Assembly: GCF_029590555.1 (NCBI RefSeq)
Contig: NZ_CP081001.1
Span: 1,116,001-1,180,000 of the forward strand
Source: Sphingobium sp. V4
GTDB lineage: Bacteria > Pseudomonadota > Alphaproteobacteria > Sphingomonadales > Sphingomonadaceae
Length of the DNA stretch: 64,000 nt
Direction: 5' to 3'
Shown in pieces: positions 51,538-62,123 of this stretch (the first letter of the stretch is position 1; each line of letters begins with the position of its first letter). The translations under genes were made by a program, and so were the position numbers. A model generated the notes under the pieces. That model ran no database searches. It was not told where the DNA came from and saw only the letters and a program-made list of their open reading frames with translations.

Positions 51538-51583
51538 ACATGCCGCCAGCCTGGCGGCATGTTGCTTGGACATGTTGCTTGGA
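51538..51583 (+). repeat. 12-bp hairpin plus 13-bp tandem duplication
   Basis: ACATGCCGCCAG (51538-51549) and CTGGCGGCATGT (51551-51562) form a perfect 12-bp stem with a one-base loop. Overlapping its 3' arm, CATGTTGCTTGGA occurs twice in tandem (51558-51570 and 51571-51583). The structure lies in the 137-bp gap inside the operon, just before the enoyl-CoA hydratase. It could be an attenuator, an RNA-processing site or a replication-slippage scar. Confidence 0.55.
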
Positions 51584-51600
51584 TAAGATGAGGATGCCCT

Positions 51601-52416
51601 ATGACTACGGCCGCCGAATGGAAACCGGAAACCTATACCACGTTCGATTTGAAGATTGACGGCCACGTTGCGGAGATCGTCCTCAACCGGCCTGAACTGC
51701 TTAATCGTGCCGACGATCCGCAACTCAAAGAACTCTCCGGCGTATTCCGCTCGCTTGCCACCAACCGTGAGATCCGCGCGGTGGTCCTTGCCTCGACGGG
51801 GAAGGTTTTTTCGGCGGGCGGCGATTTCGAGTTGATGAAGAAATCTCACGAGGACTTCATTGCGCGCATGGACTCTTTCGCGCGCGGGAAGGAGCTCGTC
51901 AACAGCATCCTCGATCTGCCGGCGCCGATCGTCGTTGCCCTGCATGCGGATGTTATCGGAGTCGGTTCGACGATTGTCCTGTGCTGCGATCTTGTTGTTG
52001 CTTCGAAGAACGCGCGTATTTCCGATCCGCATGTGAAGATCGGCCATGTGGCGGGAGATGGCGGCTGTGTGGCTTGGCCGGCGGCCGCGGGTATTCTCAA
52101 GGCGAGGCGCTATCTTCTGACGGGTGATCCTGTACCCGCGGAAGATGCCTACACGTTCGGGCTGGTGACGGATCTGGTCGAGGCGCCAGAAGATACGCTG
52201 CCGGCGGCAAGGGCTCTTGCCCAAAAGATTGCGAAACTCGCGCCTCTTGCCGTGCAAGGCACGAAGCGATCCCTCAGCCGCCTGATGCGGGCGCGGGTTT
52301 ATGAGGTACTAGATTATTCATTTGAGATGGAAGGCATTACGTCACAAAGCGAAGATCTTATCGAGGCGATTAATGCGTTTAAAGAAAAGCGGGAGCCTGT
52401 GTTCAAGGGGCGCTGA
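51601..52416 (+). CDS. enoyl-CoA hydratase/isomerase (crotonase family)
   Basis: A 271-residue crotonase. HVAEIVLNRPELLNRADDPQ begins the fold. GKVFSAGGDFELMKKS and ADVIGVGSTIVLCCDLVVAS build the oxyanion hole, and ARISDPHVKIGHVAGDGG covers the second catalytic position, which is His/Asp-rich here rather than Glu, so an isomerase or lyase role is possible. ATG 51601 has GAGGAT upstream. It sits between the KshA-like oxygenase and the ferredoxin in the operon. Confidence 0.85.
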   Translation: MTTAAEWKPETYTTFDLKIDGHVAEIVLNRPELLNRADDPQLKELSGVFRSLATNREIRAVVLASTGKVFSAGGDFELMKKSHEDFIARMDSFARGKELVNSILDLPAPIVVALHADVIGVGSTIVLCCDLVVASKNARISDPHVKIGHVAGDGGCVAWPAAAGILKARRYLLTGDPVPAEDAYTFGLVTDLVEAPEDTLPAARALAQKIAKLAPLAVQGTKRSLSRLMRARVYEVLDYSFEMEGITSQSEDLIEAINAFKEKREPVFKGR

Positions 52417-52439
52417 AAGCGACGGTCATATCATCGATT

Positions 52440-52760
52440 ATGGCAAACATCACCTTTGTGGACGCCGCTGGCGAAAGTAGGACCGTCTCGATTGCCGAAG
52501 AGACGACCCTCATGGAGGGGGCCGTCCTTGCCGGGATAAACGGCATTGATGCCGATTGCGGTGGCGCAGGAATTTGCGCCACATGCCAGGTTGTGGTCGA
52601 TAATCGCTGTGCGTCGCTCTTGCCGCCTCCAACAGCGGCGGAAGTGGACTTGCTGGATATGGCCAAGGACCCTCAGGTCAACTCGCGTCTAGCCTGCTTT
52701 ATAAAGGTTGCGCCGAGTTACGATGGGCTTGTGGTGCATATTCCTTCTTCGCAACGATAG
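52440..52760 (+). CDS. [2Fe-2S] ferredoxin, adrenodoxin/putidaredoxin type
   Basis: A 106-residue soluble electron carrier. Cluster ligands are Cys40, Cys46, Cys49 ([10 protein letters not shown]) and Cys86 (RLACFI), the spacing of vertebrate-type ferredoxins that feed cytochromes P450 and some Rieske oxygenases. It could serve the KshA-like protein in the same operon, the Rieske protein at 36498 or the P450 at 62847. No ferredoxin reductase gene is present in the window. It lies 23 bp after the enoyl-CoA hydratase. Confidence 0.88.
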   Translation: MANITFVDAAGESRTVSIAEETTLMEGAVLAGINGIDADCGGAGICATCQVVVDNRCASLLPPPTAAEVDLLDMAKDPQVNSRLACFIKVAPSYDGLVVHIPSSQR

Positions 52761-52797
52761 GCGTCCATCGAATTGCGTAATAGATGAGGATTTTACG

Positions 52798-53547
52798 ATG
52801 AGAATTATGGTGCCCGTCAAGCGGGTGATCGACTATAATGTCAAGCCGCGGGTGAAGTCGGACGGCACGGGCGTGGACTTGGCCAACGTCAAGATGAGCA
52901 TGAACCCTTTCGACGAAATTGCCGTCGAAGAAGCGATCCGGCTCAAGGAAAAGGGCGTCGCGACTGAAATCGTCGCGGTCTCCGTTGGTCCTGCCAAGGC
53001 CCAGGAAACACTGCGCACCGCGCTCGCCATGGGCGCCGACCGCGCGATCCTTGTCACCGTTGAGGAAGACATCGAGCCGCTGGCCGTCGCCAAGATTCTT
53101 AAGGCCATCATGGCCGAAGAGACCCCCGGTCTCGTCATTCTCGGTAAGCAGGCGATCGACGACGACTGCAACCAGACTGGCCAGATGCTCGCCGCGCTGA
53201 CGGGACGTCCGCAGGGCACTTTCGCTTCGGAAGTCGCCCTCGACGGCGCGACGGTCACGGTCAAGCGCGAAGTCGACGGCGGTCTCGAAACCGTGAAGTT
53301 GGCCCTGCCTGCGATCATCACCACCGACCTCAGACTCAACGAGCCGCGCTATGCTTCGCTGCCCAACATCATGAAGGCGAAGTCCAAGCCGCTCGCGTCC
53401 AAGACGCCGACCGACTACGGCGTCGATACAGCCCCGCGCCTCAAGACGCTCAAGGTTTCCGAACCGCCCGTGCGAAGTGCCGGCATCAAGGTAGCCGATG
53501 TCGACGCGCTGGTCGGCAAACTCAAGGAAATGGGAATCGCCGCATGA
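52798..53547 (+). CDS. etfB: electron transfer flavoprotein, beta subunit
   Basis: A 249-residue ETF beta chain, which with EtfA carries electrons from acyl-CoA dehydrogenases to ETF-ubiquinone oxidoreductase. Family features are [48 protein letters not shown], and [18 protein letters not shown], which binds AMP/FAD phosphate. Near the C-terminus [18 protein letters not shown] is the recognition loop that docks on dehydrogenases. ATG 52798 has GAGGA upstream; an earlier in-frame start overlaps the ferredoxin. Its stop overlaps etfA by ATGA. Confidence 0.95.
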   Translation: MRIMVPVKRVIDYNVKPRVKSDGTGVDLANVKMSMNPFDEIAVEEAIRLKEKGVATEIVAVSVGPAKAQETLRTALAMGADRAILVTVEEDIEPLAVAKILKAIMAEETPGLVILGKQAIDDDCNQTGQMLAALTGRPQGTFASEVALDGATVTVKREVDGGLETVKLALPAIITTDLRLNEPRYASLPNIMKAKSKPLASKTPTDYGVDTAPRLKTLKVSEPPVRSAGIKVADVDALVGKLKEMGIAA

Positions 53548-54472
53548 CCGTTCTCGTCTACGCAGAGCATGACAACGCTTCACTGAAGGACGCCACGCTT
53601 GCCGTCGTCACCGCCGCCGCCCAGCTGGGCGACGTGCATGTCCTCGTCGCGGGCAGCGGCGCTGCCGCCGTGGCCGACCCGGCGGCCAAGATCGCCGGCG
53701 TCGCCAAGGTGCTGCTGGCCGATGACGCCGCCTATGCCAACCAGCTGGCCGAGAACGTCGCGCCGCTGGTGGCCGGGCTGATGGTCGGCTACGACGCCTT
53801 CCTCGCGCCCGCCACGGCGCACGGCAAGAACATTGCCCCACGCGTCGCCGCGACGCTCGACGTGATGCAGATCAGCGACATCCTCTCGGTCGAGAGCGCC
53901 GATACCTTTACGCGCCCGATCTATGCGGGCAATGCCATCGCCACAGTCCAGTCGGTCGATGCCAAGAAAGTCATCACCGTGCGCGGCACGGCCTTCGCCA
54001 AGGCAGACGCCAATGGCGGTTCGGCCACCGTCGAGACGGTTTCGGGTGTGGGTGACGCCGGCATCTCGAGCTTCGCCGGCGCCGAGATCGCCAAGCTGGA
54101 TCGCCCCGAGCTGACCAGCGCGAAGATCATCATCTCAGGCGGTCGCGCGCTCAAGGATGGCTCGACTTTCGAGCAGGTCATCTTCCCGCTCGCCGACAAA
54201 CTTGGCGCTGCCGTAGGTGCCAGCCGCGCCGCGGTCGACGCCGGCTATGTGCCCAACGACTATCAGGTCGGCCAGACCGGCAAGATCGTCGCTCCCGAAG
54301 TCTACATCGCGGTCGGCATCTCGGGCGCGATCCAGCATCTCGCCGGCATGAAGGATTCGAAGACCATCATCGCCATCAACAAGGACGAGGACGCGCCGAT
54401 CTTTCAGGTTGCGGACATCGGCCTCGTCGCCGACCTGTTCACGGCGGTCCCCGAGCTGACTGGCAAACTCTG

Positions 54473-54473
<1 letters not shown>
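53544..54473 (+). CDS. etfA: electron transfer flavoprotein, alpha subunit
   Basis: A 309-residue ETF alpha chain that binds FAD in its C-terminal domain. Motifs are [68 protein letters not shown] and DIGLVADLF. It overlaps etfB by four bases and sucC by one base, so translation is coupled. It serves the three acyl-CoA dehydrogenase genes in the window. Whether it is an extra, island-borne copy or the only one in the genome cannot be told. Confidence 0.95.
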
Positions 54474-55672
<1,199 letters not shown>

Positions 55673-55717
55673 CTGGGGCTATTCCCCACTGGATATAAAT
55701 TCAGCAAGGCTAATCTA

Positions 55718-56599
55718 ATGTCCATTCTCGTCGATAAAAGCACCAAGGTCATCACCCAGGGGATGACTGGCGCGACCGGCAGCTTTCATACGCAGGCCGC
55801 GCTCGATTATGGCACGCAGATGGTTGCAGGTGTCACTCCCGGCAAGGGCGGCAGCGACCATCTGGGCCTGCCCCAGTTCAACACTGTGCATGAAGCCAAG
55901 GCTACAACAGGCGCGACGGCTTCCTGTATCTATGTCCCGCCGGCGGGTGCCGCAGATGCTATCCTCGAGGCGATCGACGCCGAGATCCAGCTTATCATCT
56001 GCATCACCGAAGGGATCCCGGTGCTCGACATGGTTCGCGTGAAACGCGCTCTGCAAGGCTCGAAGTCGCGTCTGATCGGACCGAACTGCCCCGGCGTGCT
56101 GACGCCCGGCGAATGCAAGATCGGCATCATGCCCGGCAACATCTTCTCCAACGGTTCCGTCGGCGTCGTCAGCCGTTCGGGCACGCTCACTTATGAGGCG
56201 GTGTTCCAGACGACCAACGCCGGCCTCGGTCAGACCACTGCGGTCGGCATCGGTGGCGATCCAGTGAACGGCACCAATTTCATCGATGTGCTGGAACTGT
56301 TCCTGGCGGACGATGCCACCAAGTCGATCATCATGATCGGCGAAATCGGCGGCTCCGCCGAGGAAGAAGCCGCCCAGTTCCTGAAGGACGAGGCCAAGCG
56401 CGGGCGCAAGAAGCCGATGGCCGGCTTCATTGCCGGGCGCACGGCCCCGCCGGGACGTCGTATGGGGCACGCCGGTGCGATCGTCTCGGGCGGCCAGGGA
56501 GGTGCCGAGGGCAAGATCGCGGCGATGGAAGAAGCCGGCATCCGTGTCTCGCCTTCCCCCTCGCTGCTCGGCGAAACGCTCGTCGAGTTGCTGAAATAA
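55718..56599 (+). CDS. sucD: succinyl-CoA synthetase, alpha subunit
   Basis: A 293-residue alpha chain that binds CoA and carries the phosphohistidine. It begins [40 protein letters not shown] and [14 protein letters not shown] follow, and the active His lies in [20 protein letters not shown]. It follows sucC by 45 bp and is the last gene of the operon, converging on an acyl-CoA synthetase. It is complete and normal. Confidence 0.95.
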   Translation: MSILVDKSTKVITQGMTGATGSFHTQAALDYGTQMVAGVTPGKGGSDHLGLPQFNTVHEAKATTGATASCIYVPPAGAADAILEAIDAEIQLIICITEGIPVLDMVRVKRALQGSKSRLIGPNCPGVLTPGECKIGIMPGNIFSNGSVGVVSRSGTLTYEAVFQTTNAGLGQTTAVGIGGDPVNGTNFIDVLELFLADDATKSIIMIGEIGGSAEEEAAQFLKDEAKRGRKKPMAGFIAGRTAPPGRRMGHAGAIVSGGQGGAEGKIAAMEEAGIRVSPSPSLLGETLVELLK

Positions 56600-56632
56600 G
56601 TCGCAACACCGAATCCATCTTTGTGGCACTGC

Positions 56633-56664
56633 CAGCGAGGGGAGGGTATCCGTACCGCTCGCTG
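56633..56664. terminator. weak hairpin between convergent sucD and acyl-CoA synthetase
   Basis: CAGCGAG and CTCGCTG (7 bp) flank an 18-nt loop in the 66-bp gap between convergent genes. There is no T tract on either side, so a bidirectional terminator is only a suggestion. Confidence 0.3.
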
Positions 56665-56665
56665 A

Positions 56666-58186
56666 TCACTGTTGCAGATATCGATCCCGCAGCAGACGTT
56701 TGTGCAGCTTACCCGTCGGTTGGCGAGGCATTTCGGTTACAAAATCAACGGATCGCGGTGCCTTGATGGGGCTGATACGTTCGCGCGTCCACGCGATCAA
56801 CTCTTCGGCAAACTCCGATGTTGCTATCGCAGGATCGACCGGCAGCACAACTGCCTTGACCTCCTCGCCCAGATCAGTGTTCGGCACCCCTATGACCGCC
56901 ACGTCCGCCACGCTAGGGTGGGTGGCCAGAACGTTTTCCGTCTCCTGCGGATAGACATTCACGCCACCCGTGACGATCATGAAGCTGCGGCGATCGGTCA
57001 GGTAAAGAAAGCCCTCTTCATCGGTCCAACCGACGTCACCGTAGGTCCGCCAGCCGTGGGTGTTGGTAACTTCCGCGTCCTTTTCGGGCGCATTGTGATA
57101 CACCGTGGCTGGTCCGCCTTCGAAATAAACGACGCCCTCGGATCCCGACGGCAGGGGATTGTCATTTTCATCGCAAATCCGAATCTCCCCGAGGATGCTC
57201 CTGCCGACGCTCCCCGGTTTCGCCAGCCACTCTTCCGGGCTGATCGCTGTCATGCCGAACGCCTCCGTGCCCGAATAATATTCGTGTATGATGGGTCCCC
57301 ACCAGTCGAGCATTTGCCGCTTTATCTCGACCGGGCAGGGAGCTGCCGCATGAAATACCGCACGCAGGGAATCGTGCGCGTAGCGCGACCTCGTCGCTTC
57401 TGGCAGACGCAATAGCCGGACGAAATGGGTCGGAACCCATTGTGCATGGGTGACGCGATGCCGATCGATCAAGCCAAGCGCCAATTCGGCGTCGAAATGC
57501 TCCATCGCAATGCAGGTTCCACCAATTCGCATAACCCCCATGCACCAACGCAGTGGCGCTGCATGGTAAAGTGGCGCGGGACTGAGGAAAACGGTGGCTT
57601 CGTTCATTCCATACAAACTGCCGCCGAGTTCGCTATGACGTGTCGGTGCAAATATCGAGGCATAATCAAGAGGGGGCTTGACCCCCTTTGGCCTGCCCGT
57701 CGTACCTGACGAATAGAGTAGGTCCGAGCCCGCGCATTCGTTCGCAGGCCGGCCTTCAGGCATGTCATCAAGTTTGGGCATGTAAGGAGGAACGCCATGA
57801 GCATTCGGCCCCGTCGACCATAATGCTAAGGAGGGAAGGGGGGTGATGGCGGATACCGCCACTTCGCAAAGGGACGAAGATGCGAACAGCAGGACGGCGC
57901 CGCTGTCCGCGAGCATATAGGTGATCTCTGACGATGTGAGGCGTGTTGGTACGCAGACATAATAAACGCCGATGCGTTGCGCTGCCCATGTCAGTTCGAA
58001 AAGAGCGGGTTCATTTTCAAGCAGCAATGCAACGACATCCCCTTTTCCCAGCCCGAGGCTACGAAAAAAATGCGCAAGCTGGGCCGACCTGCTGTCCAGG
58101 TCGCGATAGGTCAGCGATCTGCCAGAAGGTTCAAACCTGACGGCAATCGCATCAGGTCGAGTCTCGGCATGGCAACTGGGATGCAT
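56666..58186 (-). CDS. AMP-forming acyl-CoA synthetase
   Basis: A 506-residue acid-CoA ligase. It carries LLYSSGTTGRPKGVKPPLDY, a YYSGTEAFGMTAIS segment at the A5 position, RTYGDVGWTDEEGFLYLTDR, FMIVTGGVNVYPQETE and PRQPTGKLHKRLL with the C-terminal Lys. ATG 58186 has GGAG nine bases upstream; a TTG three codons earlier is possible. It is the third ligase of this type in the window. A 7-bp inverted repeat lies 38 bp upstream and differs from the AACCRA motif, so this gene may be under separate control. Confidence 0.88.
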   Translation of the reverse strand: MHPSCHAETRPDAIAVRFEPSGRSLTYRDLDSRSAQLAHFFRSLGLGKGDVVALLLENEPALFELTWAAQRIGVYYVCVPTRLTSSEITYMLADSGAVLLFASSSLCEVAVSAITPLPSLALWSTGPNAHGVPPYMPKLDDMPEGRPANECAGSDLLYSSGTTGRPKGVKPPLDYASIFAPTRHSELGGSLYGMNEATVFLSPAPLYHAAPLRWCMGVMRIGGTCIAMEHFDAELALGLIDRHRVTHAQWVPTHFVRLLRLPEATRSRYAHDSLRAVFHAAAPCPVEIKRQMLDWWGPIIHEYYSGTEAFGMTAISPEEWLAKPGSVGRSILGEIRICDENDNPLPSGSEGVVYFEGGPATVYHNAPEKDAEVTNTHGWRTYGDVGWTDEEGFLYLTDRRSFMIVTGGVNVYPQETENVLATHPSVADVAVIGVPNTDLGEEVKAVVLPVDPAIATSEFAEELIAWTRERISPIKAPRSVDFVTEMPRQPTGKLHKRLLRDRYLQQ

Positions 58187-58223
58187 TGAAAACAACTCCG
58201 GTGAATTTGGCTGTTGCCGGCAA

Positions 58224-58242
58224 AATCCGACAGTATCGGATT
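58224..58242 (+). promoter_or_regulatory. inverted repeat before the third acyl-CoA synthetase
   Basis: AATCCGA-CAGTA-TCGGATT is a perfect 7-bp inverted repeat with a 5-base spacer, 38 bp upstream of ATG 58186. The size and position suit a TetR-type operator; the TetR at 62124 is a candidate. Confidence 0.4.
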
Positions 58243-58446
58243 AGATGCCTGATCCTGAAGTGGAATAATGTGGTTGACGTCAATATTGATGCTTCCCATG
58301 TTCATCCTAAGAGTTGAACCTTTAAAGTGTTCGCGATCACAGGTCTTGACATGTCCCACAGCAAGTTCGAAAAGATTCGCCGGCAGGTGCGAAACCGTCG
58401 GCGAGGAAGTCCCTGATCGCCGGATCAACCGGCTATATCTCTCTAT

Positions 58447-60900
58447 CTACTGCCGAATCGAAAGCGTCAGGCCATAGGTTGCGGGCAGACCGGTCCAGGC
58501 GACAACAGTGTCATTTGCCGCTTGGATGGACTGCCGGTAATATTTATTGGTGACATTTCGTCCCCAAATGTCAACGCGCCACTGCCCCGATGGCGCTTGA
58601 ATGCCTAGGCGCAGATCCAAAGTCGCGTAGCCATCAATCCGGTATATTCTGTTTGGATCGTTGGTTCCCAGTGCTGGCCGGGAGCCCAATTGCGATGGCG
58701 TAGAGGAGCGTGCGTTGACGGTACCGCCCCAAAAGACCTCCAGCCGGTCCGATAGAGGAAGTGTGTAGAGAGCGTCGACGACCCCTGACCATTGAGGGGC
58801 ATTGGGAAACACGTCTCCCGTCAGTCGCACAACCTGCCCAAAGCTGTCGAAATTATAGAATCCGTCCGGCAAACAGCCTACAGTGGCTCCCTGGAGAGGG
58901 TTGGAACACTCATCGATTCTCGTTTTGAGATAGGTGACTCCGCCGTTGATCACCATACGCTCGGTCGGGCGCCAATTCATTTGTAGTTCAGCTCCAAGAA
59001 CGTGCGATTTCGGAATATTTAGCGTCTTCTGAAGCGCTCCGTAAATGGGATCTTGGAAATAACCAGTAATCTGCTTGTCCTTATAATCATAATAAAACAC
59101 AGCACCGTTCAGCTGCAATGATCGGTTGAACAACCCGGTCTTGAAGCCACCTTCATAAGCAAGCAATTCTTCCTGTTTTGCCGCCTCGGTCTGGAGCATC
59201 GTCGATGAATTTATGACAGGGAAGCTGCCGCCCTTGAAGCCTCGGCTGATATTTGCGTATAGCAACGTATTGGGTGTTACCTCCCAGTCGAGACCGACGC
59301 GGAATGGCACTCCCTTCTCCTTGAAACTATTTCGGGCAATCCCGGGTTCGAACAGCGCATTGACGTTGATGCAGCCGCCCGGCGGGATCGTGACCGGACC
59401 GAGGCCCAGGACCAGGCCGCGCAGGTAGGAATTGAGCGCTCCGAAACCTGCGGCGCCGTTGCCTCCTGGAATGTCATAGCTGCAGCCTTCGTCATGCGCT
59501 TTCGTCCGGGAATAGCGGATGCCGGCATGCGCCGTCAGGGTGTCGGTCAGCTCATAGTCAATATTCGCGAATGCGGAGATCGTCCGATACCGGGCATTAT
59601 AGAAAAGGCCGTTTCCTTCATAGCCAGCCCCTATGAACGGCAGAGTGATGCTGGCAGCGGTGCCGTAGGGAAACGTGCTAATCTGCCTTTCATCGGCGCG
59701 ATACCATGCGTAAGATCCGCCAAGGATATAAGATAGGCGATTTGCCAATTTGCCGCTAAGGCGCATCTCCTGAGATATATTTTCCTGGAAAACCATCACG
59801 TCCGCGTCGGTGTTGCGAAGAACGGTGCCGTCGGGATCGATCGTGGAGCTCCCCCGCAGCCTGGTATACGCCGTGAGAGATGTAAGGGTAGTGTTGGCCC
59901 CTACATCGAAATCCAGCCGAAGAGACGCTTGGCGGAATCGCAGATCGGCTCGGTAGTCGTGACGCGGCGAAGCGGGTGCGCTTGGGGTGGTAGAAAACTG
60001 GGACGGGATCGGTGTCCAATCCGCTAAGCGGTTGTTCCTCGATGTCGGCGTCAATGCGCTCAGAAGGGGGAACAGGGGCGCCCCGTCGGGAATCCGGGGC
60101 ACAACAGCTACGATCTGCGCCATTTGCGCTTCGGACCTGTCGTTCCAGCCGTTAAGATTGAGTTCTACCTTAAATCCTGGCGCCGGATTCCAGTCCGTAA
60201 TCAAACGCAGACTTGTCCGGTTCGTCTCCCCAATCTCATCGTCCCGCGAGGTGCTCTTCTGCCAGTCCCCGCCGAACTGATGGCGCCCCGCCAGGCGAAT
60301 GCGCAGCGTATCGGATAACGGACCGCCGACATAGGCTTCGGCCTCGCCCTGCGCGAAACGTCCGAAGGTCATATGACCGCCCCATTGCAGTTGATCGGTC
60401 GGCTTGGCGGCAATGTAGTTGACAAGGCCTCCAGTGGCGTTTTGGCCAAACAGTGTCCCCTGCGGCCCTTTCAACACCTCCACTCGTTCAAGATCGAATG
60501 CGATGCCGCGCGCCATGATCGCGAACGGCAATTCGACCTGGTCCTGGTAAATTCCAATTGTTGGCCGTGCGCCCATCGCACCATCGAAGAATCCGATGCC
60601 CCGAAGAGTGTAGACCGGCGCGCCGGTGAAATTCTGCGACACCGAGAAACTGGGAACGATCTTTCCGAGCTCAGCCGTGCTCGATATTCCGGCTGCTTGA
60701 AGTTGATCGCCGGTCGCGGCCGTAATCGACATCGGAACCTTATTGATATTTTCCGATCGCTTCTGGGCGGTGACGATGATTTCGTCGACCGCTTGGCTCG
60801 CGGCGTTCGGTGCCTGTTCGGCTGCAAGGGCCGGTGAGATACCGGTCGTGACGGAGAGAACAGCTGCGCATGACAATGTATATCTTATTCTTTTATCCAT
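58447..60900 (-). CDS. TonB-dependent outer-membrane receptor
   Basis: An 817-residue receptor. Residues 1-27 are a signal peptide (MDKRIRYTLSCAAVLSVTTG). The TonB-box-like DEIIVTAQKRSENINKVPMS follows, then the plug (AELGKIVPSFSV, YTLRGIGFFDG, EVLKGPQGTLFGQNATGGLV) and a barrel with WNPAPGFKVELNLNGW and IYRIDGYATLDLRLGI. The last residues are GLTLSIRQ, so the usual terminal aromatic residue for barrel assembly is absent. ATG 60900 has GGAGG six bases upstream. It lies in the minus-strand group with the P450, TetR and alcohol dehydrogenase. Confidence 0.92.
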   Translation of the reverse strand: MDKRIRYTLSCAAVLSVTTGISPALAAEQAPNAASQAVDEIIVTAQKRSENINKVPMSITAATGDQLQAAGISSTAELGKIVPSFSVSQNFTGAPVYTLRGIGFFDGAMGARPTIGIYQDQVELPFAIMARGIAFDLERVEVLKGPQGTLFGQNATGGLVNYIAAKPTDQLQWGGHMTFGRFAQGEAEAYVGGPLSDTLRIRLAGRHQFGGDWQKSTSRDDEIGETNRTSLRLITDWNPAPGFKVELNLNGWNDRSEAQMAQIVAVVPRIPDGAPLFPLLSALTPTSRNNRLADWTPIPSQFSTTPSAPASPRHDYRADLRFRQASLRLDFDVGANTTLTSLTAYTRLRGSSTIDPDGTVLRNTDADVMVFQENISQEMRLSGKLANRLSYILGGSYAWYRADERQISTFPYGTAASITLPFIGAGYEGNGLFYNARYRTISAFANIDYELTDTLTAHAGIRYSRTKAHDEGCSYDIPGGNGAAGFGALNSYLRGLVLGLGPVTIPPGGCINVNALFEPGIARNSFKEKGVPFRVGLDWEVTPNTLLYANISRGFKGGSFPVINSSTMLQTEAAKQEELLAYEGGFKTGLFNRSLQLNGAVFYYDYKDKQITGYFQDPIYGALQKTLNIPKSHVLGAELQMNWRPTERMVINGGVTYLKTRIDECSNPLQGATVGCLPDGFYNFDSFGQVVRLTGDVFPNAPQWSGVVDALYTLPLSDRLEVFWGGTVNARSSTPSQLGSRPALGTNDPNRIYRIDGYATLDLRLGIQAPSGQWRVDIWGRNVTNKYYRQSIQAANDTVVAWTGLPATYGLTLSIRQ

Positions 60901-60999
60901 TTCAGACCTCCACTCTCCAAATCAAGTGATATTTTATCTATAGATTGCAGGCAATTAATGTTGATATGCTAGGAATAGGTACTCTGTAGTAAATGTGTT

Positions 61000-62091
61000 C
61001 TAGAAATTCGTTATTACGGATCGCGCAATGGCACCGCTTTCTATCAATTCATAAGCGTCGTTGATCTCATCCAGGGAGATGGTCTGGGACACAAGGTCAT
61101 CCAGGTTGAACCGGCCTTGCAGGTAGAGATCGGCGTAGGCGGGTATATCGCGCTTGATGTTCGCCCCTCCCATGAATACGCCTTTGATCGTGCGTTGGGG
61201 ACCGATGATGTCGGTTAAGACATCGATGTTCACGGTGCTGCCGGGCCTATGCGCGCCGATCAGGTAGACCGAACCGCCAACCCGGGAAATGCGGACCGCC
61301 TGGAGCGTGGTGTCCGCTTGTCCGACCATCTCGAAGGCATGGTCTACGCCGCCGGGAACGATGTCGGATATTGAGTCCATTAAATCCGGCGTGGCGCCAT
61401 CGATGAAATGCGTGGCGCCGAACTTGCGCGAAAGCGCTTCCTTGGAGGGGTGGATGTCGATCGCGATGATCACCCGTGCGCCCGACAGACGCGCGCCTGT
61501 GATGGCATTGAGTCCCACGCCGCCAACCCCTATGATTGCGACCGTGTCACCTGGACGAACGCGGGCGCTGTTAATGACAGCGCCCGCGCCGGTTATGCAT
61601 CCGCAGCCGAGGATAGCGGCCTGGGGGAAGGGGAGTTCACTGGGAATTGCGGCCAGTTGATGCTCATGGATGAGCACCTTTTCGGCGAACCCGCCCATCC
61701 CGAAAGCTTGCGTCAAGGGAGAGCCATTTCGGCTGAGGCGCGGCGCGTCGGCCGGGTCGCGCAAAGTCGCTTCGGGATGACCGCAGCGAAATGTCTGCCC
61801 GCTCCGGCAGGTATCGCAAACCCCGCAGAACTGGACCAACGATCCCACAACATGATCGCCGACCCCGAACTCTGTCACCAACGGTCCTACGGCTCGCACA
61901 ACGCCGGCCACTTCGTGTCCCAACACAGCGGGAAGTGGGACACCGAAGTCATGATTGGCGAGATGTAGGTCCGAGTGGCACAGTCCGGAGGCTCTGACGT
62001 CCACGAGCACTTCATGACCGATCGGCTCGTCTATCTCGACTTCCTCGATGGCGAAACGGCCGGTAAGGGCGTTGACAACCGCTGCTTTCAT
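61000..62091 (-). CDS. zinc-dependent alcohol dehydrogenase (MDR superfamily)
   Basis: A 363-residue medium-chain dehydrogenase. The catalytic zinc ligands are in ASGLCHSDLHL and VLGHEVAGVV; the structural zinc site is FCGVCDTCRSGQTFRC. The NAD-binding turn is VAIIGVGGVGLNAI, with AIDIHP (Asp after strand 2, so NAD). It resembles class III-like and aryl/alkyl alcohol dehydrogenases that oxidise primary alcohols to aldehydes. It would fit the oxidation of an alcohol formed by the neighbouring P450. It is 32 bp after the TetR gene, so the two probably share a transcript. Confidence 0.88.
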   Translation of the reverse strand: MKAAVVNALTGRFAIEEVEIDEPIGHEVLVDVRASGLCHSDLHLANHDFGVPLPAVLGHEVAGVVRAVGPLVTEFGVGDHVVGSLVQFCGVCDTCRSGQTFRCGHPEATLRDPADAPRLSRNGSPLTQAFGMGGFAEKVLIHEHQLAAIPSELPFPQAAILGCGCITGAGAVINSARVRPGDTVAIIGVGGVGLNAITGARLSGARVIIAIDIHPSKEALSRKFGATHFIDGATPDLMDSISDIVPGGVDHAFEMVGQADTTLQAVRISRVGGSVYLIGAHRPGSTVNIDVLTDIIGPQRTIKGVFMGGANIKRDIPAYADLYLQGRFNLDDLVSQTISLDEINDAYELIESGAIARSVITNF

Positions 62092-62123
62092 TGACTTTTA
62101 ACCTCTTGAGTTATGGCCTTCTT

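Noticed and set aside
55715..56629. Minus-strand frame of 304 residues over sucD
   Set aside because: The sucD reading on the plus strand is complete, with the phosphohistidine motif. The minus-strand frame is a codon-bias shadow.
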